Below are positions 1 through 11,889 of a stretch of DNA of 64,000 bases, in pieces. Numbering within the stretch: position 1 is the stretch's first letter; the number at the start of each line of letters is the position of its first letter. The notes beneath the pieces are model-generated. The model was not told where the DNA came from and did no database searches. It worked only from the letters and a program-made list of their open reading frames with translations. This DNA is from Atopsyche davidsoni (Eukaryota; Arthropoda; Insecta; Trichoptera; Hydrobiosidae), in assembly GCA_022113835.1 (NCBI GenBank), contig JAILWY010000025.1:6526501-6590500 (forward strand), written 5' to 3'. Position numbers and translations under genes: made by a program.

Positions 1-552
1 GTTTATCGAGAATTTCTAACAATCATACTCTACATTTGAACCAATGTGCACAGGCCAACCAATATTTAGTGATTTGCAAGCACTGGACTTTTTGAACAAA
101 GTAACAAGTGAAGCAAGTTTTTAAAATCTATTAATTTAGCCAAGACGCGCACCATCATATACGTATGTCTTATTTTTTGTATTGGACGTCAATCAGATGC
201 GTATTTATTACCCATTACGGGTTTATTATATTATTACTAATATGATTAGGCACATTAGTTCATACATAGAAGATGCCTGGGCACATTGGTTCATATGTAG
301 AGTATAATTGTTAGAAATTCTCGATAAACGGAAGTGATTCGTTAGTACAAGAGTTAGTATACCGGCCATGTAAGCCAGGGAATGTGGATTCAAATCCCAC
401 ACAAATCACGATGATATTTTTCTGAGAGTTTCTTTAAAATCATCTTCTATGTATGAACTAATGTGCCTAATCATATTAGTAATAATATAATAAACCCGTA
501 ATGGGTAATAAATACGCATCTGATTGACGTCCAATCCAAAAAATTAGACATA
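1..552. repeat. Composite inverted-repeat element with tRNA-related SINE core, copy 1
   Basis: A nested fold-back. Bases 163-275 are repeated in inverted orientation at 440-552, and bases 1-60 are an inverted copy of about 273-330. Between the arms lies a tRNA-like module (334-409). The same modules recur at 10437-10656, 54112-54503 and 57797-58230, each time rearranged. The left edge is cut by the window, so the full element is not seen. It is either a SINE captured inside a fold-back/MITE or a family that grows by self-insertion; the sequence does not decide. Confidence 0.75.
334..409 (+). repeat. tRNA-like SINE head (pol III boxes), copy 1
   Basis: A 76-nt module whose first and last seven bases pair at six positions, like an acceptor stem. 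It has a D-arm-like TTAGTACAAGAG stretch (A-box position) and a T-arm containing ATTCAAATCC, a B-box match. Two surplus bases lie between the T-arm and the 3' acceptor strand, there is an acceptor mismatch, and the anticodon arm is irregular. It is therefore read as a tRNA-derived retroposon head, not a working tRNA gene. Confidence 0.6.
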
Positions 553-1130
553 TTCAATAAAACGCTAAAACAATAAACAACATATAAAGCCATGTTGTAA
601 AGAAACTATTGTAAGTATGTTGATCATGTATTTTTCACATAATAAATAAAGCTCAAGTACTTGTGATCATTATCACTGTCAAAAATTTGCAAGGAAATTT
701 CAAAAATACATAAGCGATATCTTGATACGGCAAATTGTAATAATACAGAGCGATTAGTGGAGGCATAATTTATCACCGCGCAAATGAATCAGCACCACCT
801 TTAAAAAGAGCCGCAAAAAAGGTATGAAGAAAAAAGCTAATGAGAAACGGGAGGGCATGTGTTCTCGGCACATGCCATTTCTTACGGAAAAAAATTGGTA
901 AAAAGTTGCCAAACGAAAAAATTGATCGATCCCCGGTGCGTGTGGCTCGGCCGAACAACTGCCGGGGTTGAAAAAACGCGCTGAAGGGTTGACAGGGCGT
1001 TAAGGGGTTATCTTTGTTTGTTCTGAGGAAATCGCAATCCTTTTATTGATTCGCCCCACAGTGGTTCTGAAAATATCGAGCTTTACGATCACACCATACT
1101 AAAATCAAGTGAACAGTGTTTCTATAGAAT
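553..1130. other. AT-rich intergenic DNA, no gene seen
   Basis: Open frames are short, carry no recognisable domain and appear on both strands. A more GC-rich stretch at about 770-1010 has no codon periodicity that I can see. Confidence 0.5.
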
Positions 1131-1179
1131 AGATTATTGAATTTCATTATTTACAAACTGAACACAGCTTTTCAAAGTA

Positions 1180-1390
1180 ACAACGCAATAAGAATTCCAT
1201 TTTAATATTTTTGAGTAAAATACTTGAGTGGTTTCGACAATCACTCTTTTTCCAACAACCTCTCCCTTTAACAATTGTTTACCTAATTGCTTATTATTAT
1301 ATAAAATCTCACTCTGTTTATAATGCCAACGTGAAAGGTTGGGGAAACGGGTCACAAATAAAAACGAACATGTGGAAAATCACTAAATCA
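1180..1390. repeat. Fold-back family member with GCCAA...TTGG hairpin (copy 1)
   Basis: The right part (1320-1390) carries a small hairpin (GCCAAC, loop, GGTTGG) followed by GGAAACGGGTC and a tail matching the copies at 14270-14410, 39740-39925 and 43190-43385. The left part (1180-1215) resembles the downstream segment of those copies in inverse orientation. It is a degraded repeat, not coding. Confidence 0.5.
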
Positions 1391-1399
1391 AACAAACAT

Positions 1400-2600
1400 C
1401 TTTGAGACGGTGTTTTCTGATAAAGGTTTTTTTTTTATTTCCCTGAATCACAACCTCTTACAATATGAGGCTTTTGCGTGGTTATTTCATAAAAGCGCCC
1501 TGCGTGCCACAGTTTCGGGGCCACTGCTCTGCGCGCAACCCTTCAACGCATTTTTTCAGGCGGCAGATTGCAAAGTTTCGTCGCCGTTATTTTTTAAGTA
1601 AACATTGGTTTTTTGGCAGCTTTTTGTTTGCCCTGCGAGGGGCGGCAGCTTCCGCCCAAGACCCCTTCCCGAATAGCCAAGAGTCATCGAGACCTTGAAG
1701 AAACTAGAAGAAACGATGATCTTGCGATTCTCGGTCGCTATGCTGCGTATTTGATATCCCTGGACACTGTTCTAGTATCAGGAAATAAAACCTACGACGA
1801 CCTTTGATCAGATGATTCAAATCACACAAACTTATATGTTTATGATGGGAGTATCGCAGGCATCCTGTGCCGCGTGTAATCCTCGCGAGGCGTCCTCTCC
1901 TCGGCCCCCGTCTCAGTATGGAAACAATACCATTTGTTTATTTTTGGCTGTCCTTATAAGGGCACCGTCAAATCGCGCGGGACCTCCGGCGGACCTTTTG
2001 TCCTCTTTTTGTCTCCAAATCGGGAGGAGACAAGCGCTGCAGCGTTTGAAGTGGCCCAGCCTTAGACATGAGTTACATTTCAACGTGTCCCTCGAATAGC
2101 GCGTTTCTTGTAGGGAAATTAAAAGCACTTTGGGGGAATCAACAACCTGATTCTGTTCGTACGCGTATTTCCGCTAAAAAAACCTGCAAACTATGCGCAG
2201 CAATAAATAATAAATTATATTCAGTCAACTGCTGTCAAAATCCTCGAACTTATTTTGAGCAATTTCTTTTGCGTTAATTGACTATTGTTGTGATAAGTAA
2301 TGAGTTATTGTGTGTGGTGATCAAGTCATTAGAGCGTGGCGTCGGGCAGGAGGGCCTGGAGGCTTCGTGGAAGATGTGGAAGGTGCCTCTCCTGGGCGGG
2401 GGACAAAAACTGAAGGACCCGAGCACGCGCCGGGCCAAGTCCGTACCCGACCACATACTATTGTTCGGACCTCAGCCACAGACCTGAACCATGGACCCAC
2501 TTTAATTTCAGGATACTCGTGATGCACGTGTACAAAATACCCAGTGCCTGAAAGTCGGGAGTACAGTCAAATCGATAAAAACACGTGTCCAGTGAGATTT
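1400..2600. other. Intergenic; patches of higher GC, no gene recognised
   Basis: Two moderately GC-rich stretches (about 1480-1700 and 2325-2490) interrupt AT-rich DNA. Frames on both strands are short and low-complexity in translation. No splice-linked exon series was found. Confidence 0.4.
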
Positions 2601-2615
2601 CAGCAGTACCAACAC

Positions 2616-2685
2616 TTAAGGGTCTAGGTCCCATAATCGCGTTTTTTTTTATCATTTTCTAGTCCGTTTTGCGAAAAATCGATTG
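2616..2685 (+). repeat. Half of a TTAA-flanked MITE
   Basis: It begins CTTAAGGGTCTAGG and shares the internal stretch ATCATTTTCTAGTCCG and the following TTTTGCGAAAAATC with the complete 85-bp element at 50167-50251. The right terminal repeat is missing, so this is a truncated or eroded copy. Confidence 0.6.
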
Positions 2686-2689
2686 CATC

Positions 2690-3590
2690 AATCAAAAAAA
2701 TTTAAATGCAAAAAGTTTGATACATTGCTTCTTCCGAACAGAATATTTTTTTATTTCTTATAACTTTACTATTAATATGATAAATATGTGTTTTTCCGAT
2801 TGATTTGGAGATTCGTCATGTTCCTTTTCCAAGAGTCCTAAATATTAAAAGTCTTTTTTTAAATTGGAATTAAAAGGTTAAATATAAAGCCTGAGCGATA
2901 TATTATTTAAAAATAAAAAATAAAAATCTTTAACAAACTTTGTCCTAACCAAAAGTTGTCATTTTATCCAATTTTTCAACATCTTCAAGATTTTATTTTA
3001 CCCTGAAAATGGACGTTAATTAAATAATAAAAAATATATAAATATAATTTATAGTTTTTTCAATACTCTGTAAAAAAATACATTTTCGATATAGAAAAAT
3101 AAAGTGACAATTAAATTAATTAAATGACACGATTTCGCCAGGTAATATCCGGTTGGATACCAGAGGCAATTGAAAGGCTGGAAGCAACTGCCTTAACTAA
3201 TCTGGAATGGAAAACACGACTTGGGAAAGTACGCTTAAAATATATTTTAATTAATATAAAGAGAAGAGTTATTTTTAGGCATTAAAATAATTGTGTATCT
3301 GGCTATAAAAGGGGTCCAAAACAGATGGACCCAGTGCGGGCCTGTGTCCTCGGCCACTATCTGTTGTTTGGGAGGAAAAAACCGGGCGAATCTCGCGTAA
3401 GGGCCAGCGTAAATTGTTCACTCCACTTTACCGCTTGCAAACAGCCGGAAGGAGTCGCGTCGTCTCCGGTTTTCAAAGCAAAAGAAAGCCTTAAAAGAGC
3501 CTGCTCTAGAGTGCGTTTTCTGCGATTTTCTCGACGCAATAGCGCCTCTTACAGAATAGCGTCGTTTTGGACTAGTCTCTCGCTTTTAAA
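2690..3590. other. Intergenic AT-rich DNA, nothing identified
   Basis: Very AT-rich to about 3300, then a moderately GC stretch (3310-3560) without recognisable coding content. Confidence 0.45.
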
Positions 3591-3591
3591 A

Positions 3592-4321
3592 TCTACTATA
3601 ATAATATCCATTGTGTGTGGGTGGGTATGTGTGTATGTTTCATTTTTTGGTTCTCTATAGAATGTCTTAAAAGATACAACGCTGATTTTTTGCACGTAAG
3701 TTCAGTAAGTTTTTCCGCAGTCATGTGCTGAACTTCAAGACGATAGGATATTATTTTCATTCATAAACTAATTGAATAAAACTATAAAATATATGCTTTT
3801 GCGAATTTCAATATGTACGAATTATAGGATTCTGTTGTTCACCGCGGGAATTTCAAATTTTACAAAAAAACAATTTTCGATGCTTCTTAGAAATTTCCAG
3901 TTTATGTCAGTTTAACATTTTAAGTATCAATTTAATTTTTTTATCGAATTACGTTAGAAATTATTAATCACATCATTAATTACACAAAATGTTTACGCAC
4001 ACCAAACGTAATTCAAGATAATTGCAAAATTGAACGTGATAAAGACTGCATCAAATAAAAAAACAGTGCAGTGAAAGTGATGCGTTGTTTGTGACACGAA
4101 ATGTGACAGAAATGTCAAGCAATGAATTGTAAGGAAAAAAAGGAACAAGTCAGTCCTATAATAAAAAAAATTGTATGTATCACTCATTTGTGATTAATAT
4201 TTCTTAGAATAGCTTTGCTTTCGAAATTAATATCCAGTTATTCAAATCATATGTGTACAAAATGAAAGCAAATAATCATCTAATCGTTCATCGAATACGT
4301 CATTCTGGGCTACATTTCTAG
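3592..4321 (+). mobile_element. Non-autonomous Helitron, copy 1 (with internal insertion)
   Basis: The 5' end TCTACTATAATAATA is preceded by A, and the 3' end ATTTCTAG is followed by T, the A^T target and TC...CTAG ends typical of Helitrons. The left 400 bp match the copies at 18321-18757 and 50274-50573. This copy is longer because about 300 bp, roughly 3990-4290, are inserted before the 3' terminus. No replication initiator or helicase coding is present. Confidence 0.72.
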
Positions 4322-5680
4322 TAAATATATAATACGTGAGATCCAATACGCTATGGTGCATAATATATTCAATAGTTCAAAATACGTACAGTATGTTTTT
4401 TGGGTTATCGATTCACACGTGAAACGAAGGGAAAAACCCTCGAATGTATTTTCTAAAGCCATCGCAGCCATGTGCATAAACTTTTGTACGATTTTTACCA
4501 TCGTTTCAGAAATATATTTAAAAAATTATAAATGAATATATAGTATATATTCATGTTTAAAATCGAAAGGTGGTCTTTAGTTTTTTTTTATATGTATTCG
4601 TAATTTTCAAGCTGTGTCTTTGAAAGCGTTCATTTTTTTTATCAAAACCACTCAATTCAATGAAGTTTACTCAATACGTCTGCAAAATATCTTATATCGC
4701 GTGGTTTTTTATCGGATTTCAAGCCTTTTTTCAGGTATTTGCCCCCCGAGAGTACGCGCGTGCCGCATTGTCCTGAACTGACAACCCTCAATATCGCGAA
4801 ATCTATTGTCAACATTGCCCAAAGGGTTGAAGGCGAAAATATCAAATATCTCATATCGATCAACCCCTATCGAGTTTTTACCTAGACCTAAAAAAATAGT
4901 TCAGCTTATTATTTTTGCCGTTGTATTTAATTTTTGTAGCAATAACACCTGGGATGATTTACCATACTGAGCATATTAAAAACGCTAAATTGTTTTAATA
5001 AAGCATGGGTAAGTCATGAATTAATAAATTTTGTTGTATAGACGTCATACAGGTGATTTCGTTTATTTGTAGAAAAGGGTTTCAGAAATAAATAAATATG
5101 CAACAACCGTAAAAAGCGGGTGTGTAGAGAAACGCGAAAACACATAAAAATATGTGAAATTGAAAATATAAAATTTATTAGAAAGTGATGCTAAAGCCAC
5201 CCCTATACAAAGCCAGAGGGGTTGTTATAAAACCTCAATCAGCTGATATATATTTATGTGCTATTTATTCGTGTAATTCACAGTGTAAAACCTCGTAAAG
5301 AATTTTGGGCTTTTAGAACCAGTTTAATATGTGGCACTCCATATATCAACCAACAAACTACAATAACTTTTGGTATAATAAAGGTATTTTAATATAAAAT
5401 AAAAAAAAACTTTAATATACATTTCACGAAATAGAATAAAATTATTGATTATATGTAATGAATCGAAAATCAAGGAAAGCAGTTTTGCTTACTCAATCAG
5501 TCATACAAATGACGCGTATTGATTATTATAAAATAAATATTTATAAAAATCACTTTACATATTTATAAATATCGTTAAAGTGTAATTTTTTATTAAAATT
5601 TGTATATTTTTATATATAAAAAGAATGCAATGTATGGATACAAATACTTGTATGGACCGTACGTCACAAAAAAAATATAT
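4322..5680. other. Intergenic AT-rich DNA, nothing identified
   Basis: No exon series or repeat family was recognised. A slightly GC-richer patch at 4735-4870 has only a short open frame. Confidence 0.45.
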
Positions 5681-5682
5681 AA

Positions 5683-5950
5683 CTTCATCTTCATCAAGTG
5701 CCTCTCTTTAGAGGAGATTAGCGACCATTTCGCCAACCATATAACCATGCTCAGCCACTGTTTATGGTTTTTTATGGGGAAAATAGTGTAGTCGATCCTC
5801 GGGGCCTTCTACATCGAAGCATTATTATATAATATTTATTATCGAAGCATTATTATATAGATCTGATACTCCTGCAGCAAGCTACAAAAACAGTAGCAGA
5901 AGTCATTCCAAGTCTACTTCTCCATTACCGATCCTTCACACACGCTTAGG
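5683..5950 (-). repeat. SINE-like retroposon sharing LINE 3' end, copy 1
   Basis: On the plus strand it starts CATCAAGTGCCTCTC, the inverted 3' end common to all copies, then continues through GGGGAAAATAGTGTAG and an AGCATTATTATATA segment that is duplicated here (5816-5835 and 5844-5863). Related copies lie at 8380-8545, 11890-12045, 40108-40330, 42411-42680 and 45860-45985. The retroposon sense strand is the minus strand. Confidence 0.65.
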
Positions 5951-8000
5951 GTACACAATGGCAGCCATGCACAAGCAACAGAATGGGGAGAGCGGGGAGG
6001 TTTTATATACTATAAATATATATATGTGTCCCATGACATATATGCAAGTATCTTCGGCTCCGGCCTTGCTCACAGGTGGTTCCGGTGTACCTTATTGCTG
6101 GTTTTTTTTCAGGAATGGGAGGAACGACGCGTGCCACATATAATAAAGCACCACAATGGCGTCTCAACGCAACATCTGTTTTGATATGAAAGGTGTTCAT
6201 TGTCTGATGTATTTATTATTACTCTCGAAAGATTGGATGCAATTTGCGGCCATCTTGGATGCCATATGCGGAAGTAACTCAAATCATTTTTTTTTTAAAC
6301 TATTATATAAATAGACCTTTTCCGTGTTCAAAGTTTGATTAAAAAATAAATAATGCTCTTATATATTGAGTTTTATGATATATGAGAGTTAGTACTTTCA
6401 TTATAACTGTATAAAAATACCAAAAGCTTTTTAATAAAAACATTTGTGTATACAGTAGTGAGCTAAATTCCGATAACCCTCGGTTAAAAAGTTCACAACA
6501 CAAAATAAACAGTTAAATTAGTAATGATACTTTACTTGATAGACATCATTTAAACATGATGGGTTGATAATACAAATTAGTACATATGAAAATTATTTTA
6601 AAAAATCCATGGAGGCTTTTTATTCAAATGATTATATCTGTGTATGTGTATAACCTTTGCATGCAGTGGACTTGAAAATCTAGTATTATTTGCGTGAGGC
6701 CAAAAAATGCACCTTTTGGCGACCCACGCCGAAAAAAAAAAAGAAAAAAATATCACGCCGCTTTGCATATTATTGTGTCGTTTTGTTTGGCTGCAGTTTT
6801 GAGTAAAAAATTCAAATGTGCGGATATTTAAAATGGCATCTGCCATTTGAGCAGAAGGATTTCAATTCTGATTTATTGTCGCAATGTGATGCAACCATGG
6901 TTTTTTATATTTTTTTATTATCACCAGCGGGAGACACCATAACTCAAAAACATGGTAAATACAACTGTGTGCCTTCCGGAATTCGCCTTTTCTATGTATA
7001 ATAATAGTAATGTGATAACGATGACTATTACTACTATAATATGTGAAATTAAATATAAAGCAAGATGCGGGTAATAAATTAGTTGCAATGCTTTATTGCT
7101 TGCCCTCAAAATTTTCTCATACTGCTTTTTATATAAATGAAAAATAATTAACGTTATGTATTTATACTGAACAAAACTGCTTGTAAAATAAAATATAGTT
7201 AAATGCAATTCAAGAAAAATTTAATAAATATTTTTCTAGGGGCATGCATTTAAATATTCGTCGTTTCATTTCCCCGTGAATTTATAAAAATAACATATTT
7301 GAAAAACATATATTTTCAGTTTCGATTCCAACGAGGAAATTCCTTGTCTACTACGGATGTCTTCCGCTCATAAAGTAGCCATAAAATTAGTAAACACCCT
7401 GCCTATAAGAGCCGCTGTCCTGAAAAGAGTAAAACTGCTGTTATTTATGATAATTATAAATAGTTTGCGATTTAAAGCTGGTTTTAATTTGCGCGTGGCG
7501 TTCATAATCAAAAAAAAAATTGTGTTGTTGTCGTGTTTTTTTTTTTTTTTTTTTTTTTCACGTTTACAATTTTAAATATCTGCGTATGTTTTTTTAAAAA
7601 TTATTTCACCACACAGTTGTCTACATACTAATAATTTTAAACACTTGACTTAATAAATAAAAAATTTACTCTTTGAATTATCTTTAATTCACATTTGTTA
7701 ATTTATCTATACAAGTGTACGACACGAACGCGCAATAAACTTCAGGCGGACAAATTAAATTCCGTTTCCTTGTATGATTCAAATCAAGCTCTAATGTCGT
7801 GTGTAAGCGTGAACAGTGCTGCAAAAAGTGCACGACATGTGCAACACGCGCCCATGCAAATGGCACGTGGCAAAAAAATGCATTTAAAACTGCAGATGCG
7901 ATTTTTAAAAATGAATTAAGCAAATTTGTTTTTTCCCGACTCTAAGCCCGGGCCTGCACAGAGCCGCATCGGGGATATTAAAATACTTGATTATAATTAT
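5951..8000. other. Intergenic AT-rich DNA, nothing identified
   Basis: Short open frames only. A run of T at about 7538-7558 is the only notable simple sequence. Confidence 0.45.
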
Positions 8001-8005
8001 TTTTA

Positions 8006-8182
8006 TAATGATAAAAGTACGTTTGTATTTTGTCTTCACTATGAGTTTGTTAAATTTTACTAGGTCATCATCAGATGCATGACTAAACTGATGATGACCT
8101 AGTCTATTTGGTCGAAACTGGTAATGCAGAAAATTTAATAAACTCAAAGTGAAGACAAAATACAAAGGTACTTTTATCATTG
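8006..8182. repeat. Long fold-back hairpin with hammerhead-like core
   Basis: Arms 8006-8058 and 8130-8182 are inverted copies of about 53 nt with roughly four differences. In the loop is a second, nested perfect palindrome (ACTAGGTCATCATCAG and its complement around 13 nt). On its right side the plus strand reads CTGATGATGACC, a loop, then GGTCGAAACTGGTA. The spacing is that of a non-autonomous fold-back element. No coding. Confidence 0.75.
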
Positions 8183-8379
8183 TAATAATGGATCTTCACC
8201 AATCAAATGCCTTGTCTTTAAACAAGATAATTATTTTTAATTATTTAGGCTTACATGGCTTTGGGCCTGTTTGTATATATGAAGGTTGTAATCGAGAAGG
8301 TGCTTTGGAAAGGTCATTTATGAGTCTCGGTGAGTTCTCATGAGTGCTTTCCACTACTTGCCCTGCTTTTGCTTTGTAA

Positions 8380-8545
8380 GGAAAGGAGTATATAATAATA
8401 ATAATTGGGCAGCAGCAATACGCAGACGTTTCTTTCCAATATAAAACTGCGGTGTAGAAGAACCCGGAGATCCACCATGAGCACTGAGCATGCTTAGTGA
8501 AATAATCGCCAACCTCCTCTGAGGAGAGGTGCTTGACAAAGAACC
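8380..8545 (+). repeat. SINE-like retroposon sharing LINE 3' end, copy 2
   Basis: It reads in sense on the plus strand: a GGGCAGCAGCAATA segment, an AATATAAAACTGCGGTGTAG segment, then GCCAACCTCCTCTGAGG at the 3' end. It is opposite in orientation to the copy at 5683-5950. Confidence 0.65.
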
Positions 8546-10436
8546 CCAGCTTTGCTGCTTACAGTGGTTTTAGATTGTACAACATAGAAGTAGTCAATAT
8601 CGACCCCCATGGGTCGATTCTGCCCTGCAAGGAGGTCGATAACAGCGAGAAATTAAATTGGGGGTCCACGAACTGTAAATGGGAATCTACAAGAGTGGAT
8701 CCCGATATGCACGTTGAGTTAACACAACTGAACGACTATTTTCATTGTACAGCGTCACTATTTTGGCGCGTTGTTTCAATGTGAAGTATGATTAAAATTG
8801 TACTAAATTATTGTTTCAAAACATGTTTACTCAAGTCAATCGGTTGATAAATGTAAAAGATATTTAATGTTTACATACCGACATAAAATATGGCGCACCT
8901 GTATGTCAGATGTCCAAAATACGTTTGAAGTCTACGAAAAACAGGAAAACCCGACAAGGGGTCGACGGGACAAAATAGTTTGGGAATCTATGTTGTACAG
9001 GGTGGGGATAACCTTGGTCGATAAAGAGTCAAGTGGGCATGGCAACATCCTGTAAATAAAATTTAAGTTTCATTTAAAAATTAGTGTGTAACTGTTATTT
9101 CAAATCATCCATACCTCCGCGCTTATGTATAATGATTTCTCGTGTTATCTCATTTTGGTTGTCTTCCCGATGCGGTCCTGGCGAATGCAAAAAAGGCATA
9201 AAAAATACGGAAGCGATTGAATCCACGATCAATGCGCACTGTGCAGTGTTCTTCCGGTTCGGCCGATGCAGTTTTTTGCATTTTTTAAATAAAAACCTTA
9301 AAAGCGCCATGTGCTCTCGCAGAATGGATCGCAGTGGACTTTTTTCAGCGCAAGAGGCATTTTTTTCAGGTCTCGCAACGTTGTGCATGTCGCATTTGTT
9401 GTCACTCAAATAATGCGGTTTTTTTGCATTTTTTTTTGTTTATTTGTAGAGCGGTTAAAATAAAAATGAATATTCAATGCAAAATTTGAAAGTAATGATT
9501 ATAATACAACATTGATATTTCAAATTTTTTTTATATTCGTACAAAACGTTCGTGTATAATCTAAATGAATAGCCAAATAGCTAGAAGGTTATATTGGGAA
9601 TAACTCAACTAAATAGAATGCAAATAATGTATTTTATTTATTCGATAATTATTCAGTTATATTTATTAAAAATAATTATAAATTTCTGCGCAGCGACACT
9701 ATTTGCAACCGATTTTCAATCAGCCGATAGTGTCTCTTTATTTTATGATAATCGCAACAAAATGAATTACTATTGGTACGTAAGAAAATAAATAATAATT
9801 CCGTTTTTTGGTATGGATGAATAAATAAAATAAATCCGAAATGGGAGTAAAAATATCTGCACCCCGAAAACCTTTTCGGCGTTGATTTACAAGTCTGAAA
9901 AAAATGTCATCTAAACACTTGAGATATTACACTCATTATTAATATTACAATATTTTAATCTATAAAACTCTAATATGAGTGATTTGTACAGCTCATCGCC
10001 ACGAAAGACCAGAAGTCGCCTGATTTTAAGGCTATTACTGCACAATCGCATAATGGTCTTATAATTCGAGTCCAAAATTGGATACCTCGGCATCTGGCCT
10101 ATAGTGCAATTTTTAAGGGTAGGTAAAAAAAAAAAACTACCCCCGGGCCAGATGTTGCGCCCCGGGGAGGCGTTTCAGGACACCGCAAAAAACCTGCGAT
10201 ATTTATTGGGTTTTTTAAAAGTGGATTTATAAGGGCTCGTGGTCGCAGGCCGCTGTCTAAAAGGTGTTTTTTTTAAACTTTTATTAAAGTTTTCTTTACT
10301 GTAAAGTACCAGCCATACTTTGTTTTTTTAAATCAAGATAAGATATAACGGCAAAACTAGCATTTGATATGAATATATTTTTTTTTTATTGATTTGTGAG
10401 AATATCATATACCACCACTTGAGTTACTATTAAGAA
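8546..10436. other. Intergenic, no gene recognised
   Basis: Overlapping open frames of about 105 codons occur on both strands at 9084-9413. Neither has recognisable domain content, so they are taken as chance. The remainder is AT-rich. Confidence 0.4.
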
Positions 10437-10656
10437 TAAAATACTAAAATATTGGTTGGCCTGGGCACATTGGTTCATATGTAGAGTATGCTTGTTAGAA
10501 ATTCTGGATTAATGGATGTGATTCGTTAGTACAAGAGTCAGTACACCGGCCATGTAAGCCTGGGGATATGGGTTCAAATCACGATGATATTTTTCTGAGA
10601 ATTTCTTTAATAATCTTCTATGTGTGAACTAATGTGCTTAATCATATTAGTAATAA
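10437..10656 (+). repeat. tRNA-related SINE element, copy 2
   Basis: It runs from AATATTGGTTGGCCTGGGC through the tRNA-like head (10518-10582, T-arm partly deleted) to the tail ATCATATTAGTAATAA. This copy lacks the left inverted arm found in the other three, so it is the best guide to the basic unit. It abuts the TTAA end of the next element. Confidence 0.65.
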
Positions 10657-11238
10657 TTAACACACTAAAGGCGGGGCGGGTACTAGTACCCGTTTCGCGG
10701 ACTGCTGTCTGAAGGCGGGGCGCATATTAATACGTTTTTGAATGTGTTTACTCTAAAAGCGGCAGAAGGTAATTTTATTCTTTAGGTTTACAGCTCGAAA
10801 TGTTTGCTTAGGACTCGTCAACGTTACATCTACCAATACTGTCCAGTGATTCTGAACAAAGTGACAATGAAAAAGTGGAGTGGTCAGAGAATGATAATCC
10901 TCCAATTATTGAACAATTTTTAGGACAAAGTGGTGTTGTTGTGATGCCAAGTAATCCGCAAAGTGTGCATGAAGTGGTTCATCTTTTTATAGAAAACGAT
11001 TTATTTGACTACTTGCAAATCAATGAGTGTATAGACTTGATTTCACACTTGATTTTACCCGCTTAAAATATAAATATAATATAAGCTATTGTGTAACAAT
11101 AACATTTAATTTATTAACAAAAATCTCGCAACTAACTCGGAGTTGCTAAACGGAATAAAAAAAAATCTAAAAGTGCAAATCACACACATTTTGCCACATC
11201 AGTTTAGTTAAATTTGGTACTCGCCTAAAGTGTGTTAA
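10657..11238 (+). mobile_element. piggyBac-type non-autonomous element with N-terminal transposase fragment
   Basis: TTAA sites at 10657-10660 and 11235-11238 flank inverted termini: the left starts CACACTAAAGGCG and the right, read inward, CACACTTTAGGCG. Inside, a frame from 10800 reads MFA, a TAG stop, then an acidic stretch and IIEQFLGQSGVVV to a stop near 11066. This resembles the region just before the DDE domain of piggyBac transposases. The catalytic domain is absent, so mobilisation would need transposase from elsewhere. Confidence 0.75.
10800..11066 (+). pseudogene. piggyBac transposase N-terminal remnant
   Basis: After ATG-TTT-GCT comes an in-frame TAG (10809-10811), then DSS, the segment LPILSSDSEQSDNE, and the hydrophobic/acidic motif FLGQSGVVVMPSNPQS leading to an FIENDLFDYLQ stretch. 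PiggyBac proteins typically have an acidic N-terminus followed by a similar pre-catalytic segment. No DDE residues are present. The TAG is shared with the copy at 13295, so the family seems to have spread from a master that already carried it. Confidence 0.6.
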
Positions 11239-11284
11239 GAATTACTCAAAACGTCTTTGGTGGAGTAAATAAAAAATAAAAACA

Positions 11285-11565
11285 ATGATACGCGCAACAC
11301 CTAACGGGCCTGCTCAAATTCTCTCGGGCGAGATGGCCACCGCTAGAATCGAACACAAAACTAACCTAAGACAAGGTGAGAGCACGAGAGGTGAAAGTCG
11401 TCTGCGAGGCCCGCGGGCCAGAGAGGGACGCCGCCGTATGAAAGTGCGGCCGGTGCGCGAAGGGGAGGGAGACAGCGCATCCGCAACGCGAGAGGAAGCG
11501 CGGCCGGACTTTCTTTCTGGACTTTAGAATGCACGCAGCGTGTTTTTTTTTTTTTTTTTTTTTCC
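11285..11565. other. GC-rich patch ending in poly-T
   Basis: Bases 11385-11520 are markedly GC-rich for this window, and a T run at about 11541-11563 follows. No domain can be read in any frame. It could be a small CpG-rich regulatory patch or an old retroposed fragment. Confidence 0.3.
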
Positions 11566-11889
11566 GTGATATCGAATTTCACATTTATATGTAACGCACC
11601 TTAAATTGATTGCTACAAATAAAATTCAATTCTTCAACTTAAAACAACATAAAGCTATTTTAACGATCGTGAGTTTGTTTTGATTATTGTGTGTTGAGCT
11701 ACACCCAAGTAGCAAAATCAACTCATAAAAATGACTGCAAATACATGAAAACTACCTGAACTGAAAAATATTGTAATGTATACAAAGTTCTAGTATCTGC
11801 ACTATTGAAGAACGTGAAATTAGAAAGTATACAAGATTCAATATTATGAAGATTTCATCAATATGCTACGTCCCTGTATATGGGGACTA

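Noticed and set aside
334..409. A functional tRNA gene
   Set aside because: Acceptor mismatch, two surplus bases after the T-arm, irregular anticodon arm, and repeated copies inside transposon-like arms.
9084..9413. Pair of ~105-codon frames on opposite strands
   Set aside because: Mirror frames of each other with no recognisable domain, splice partners or codon bias.
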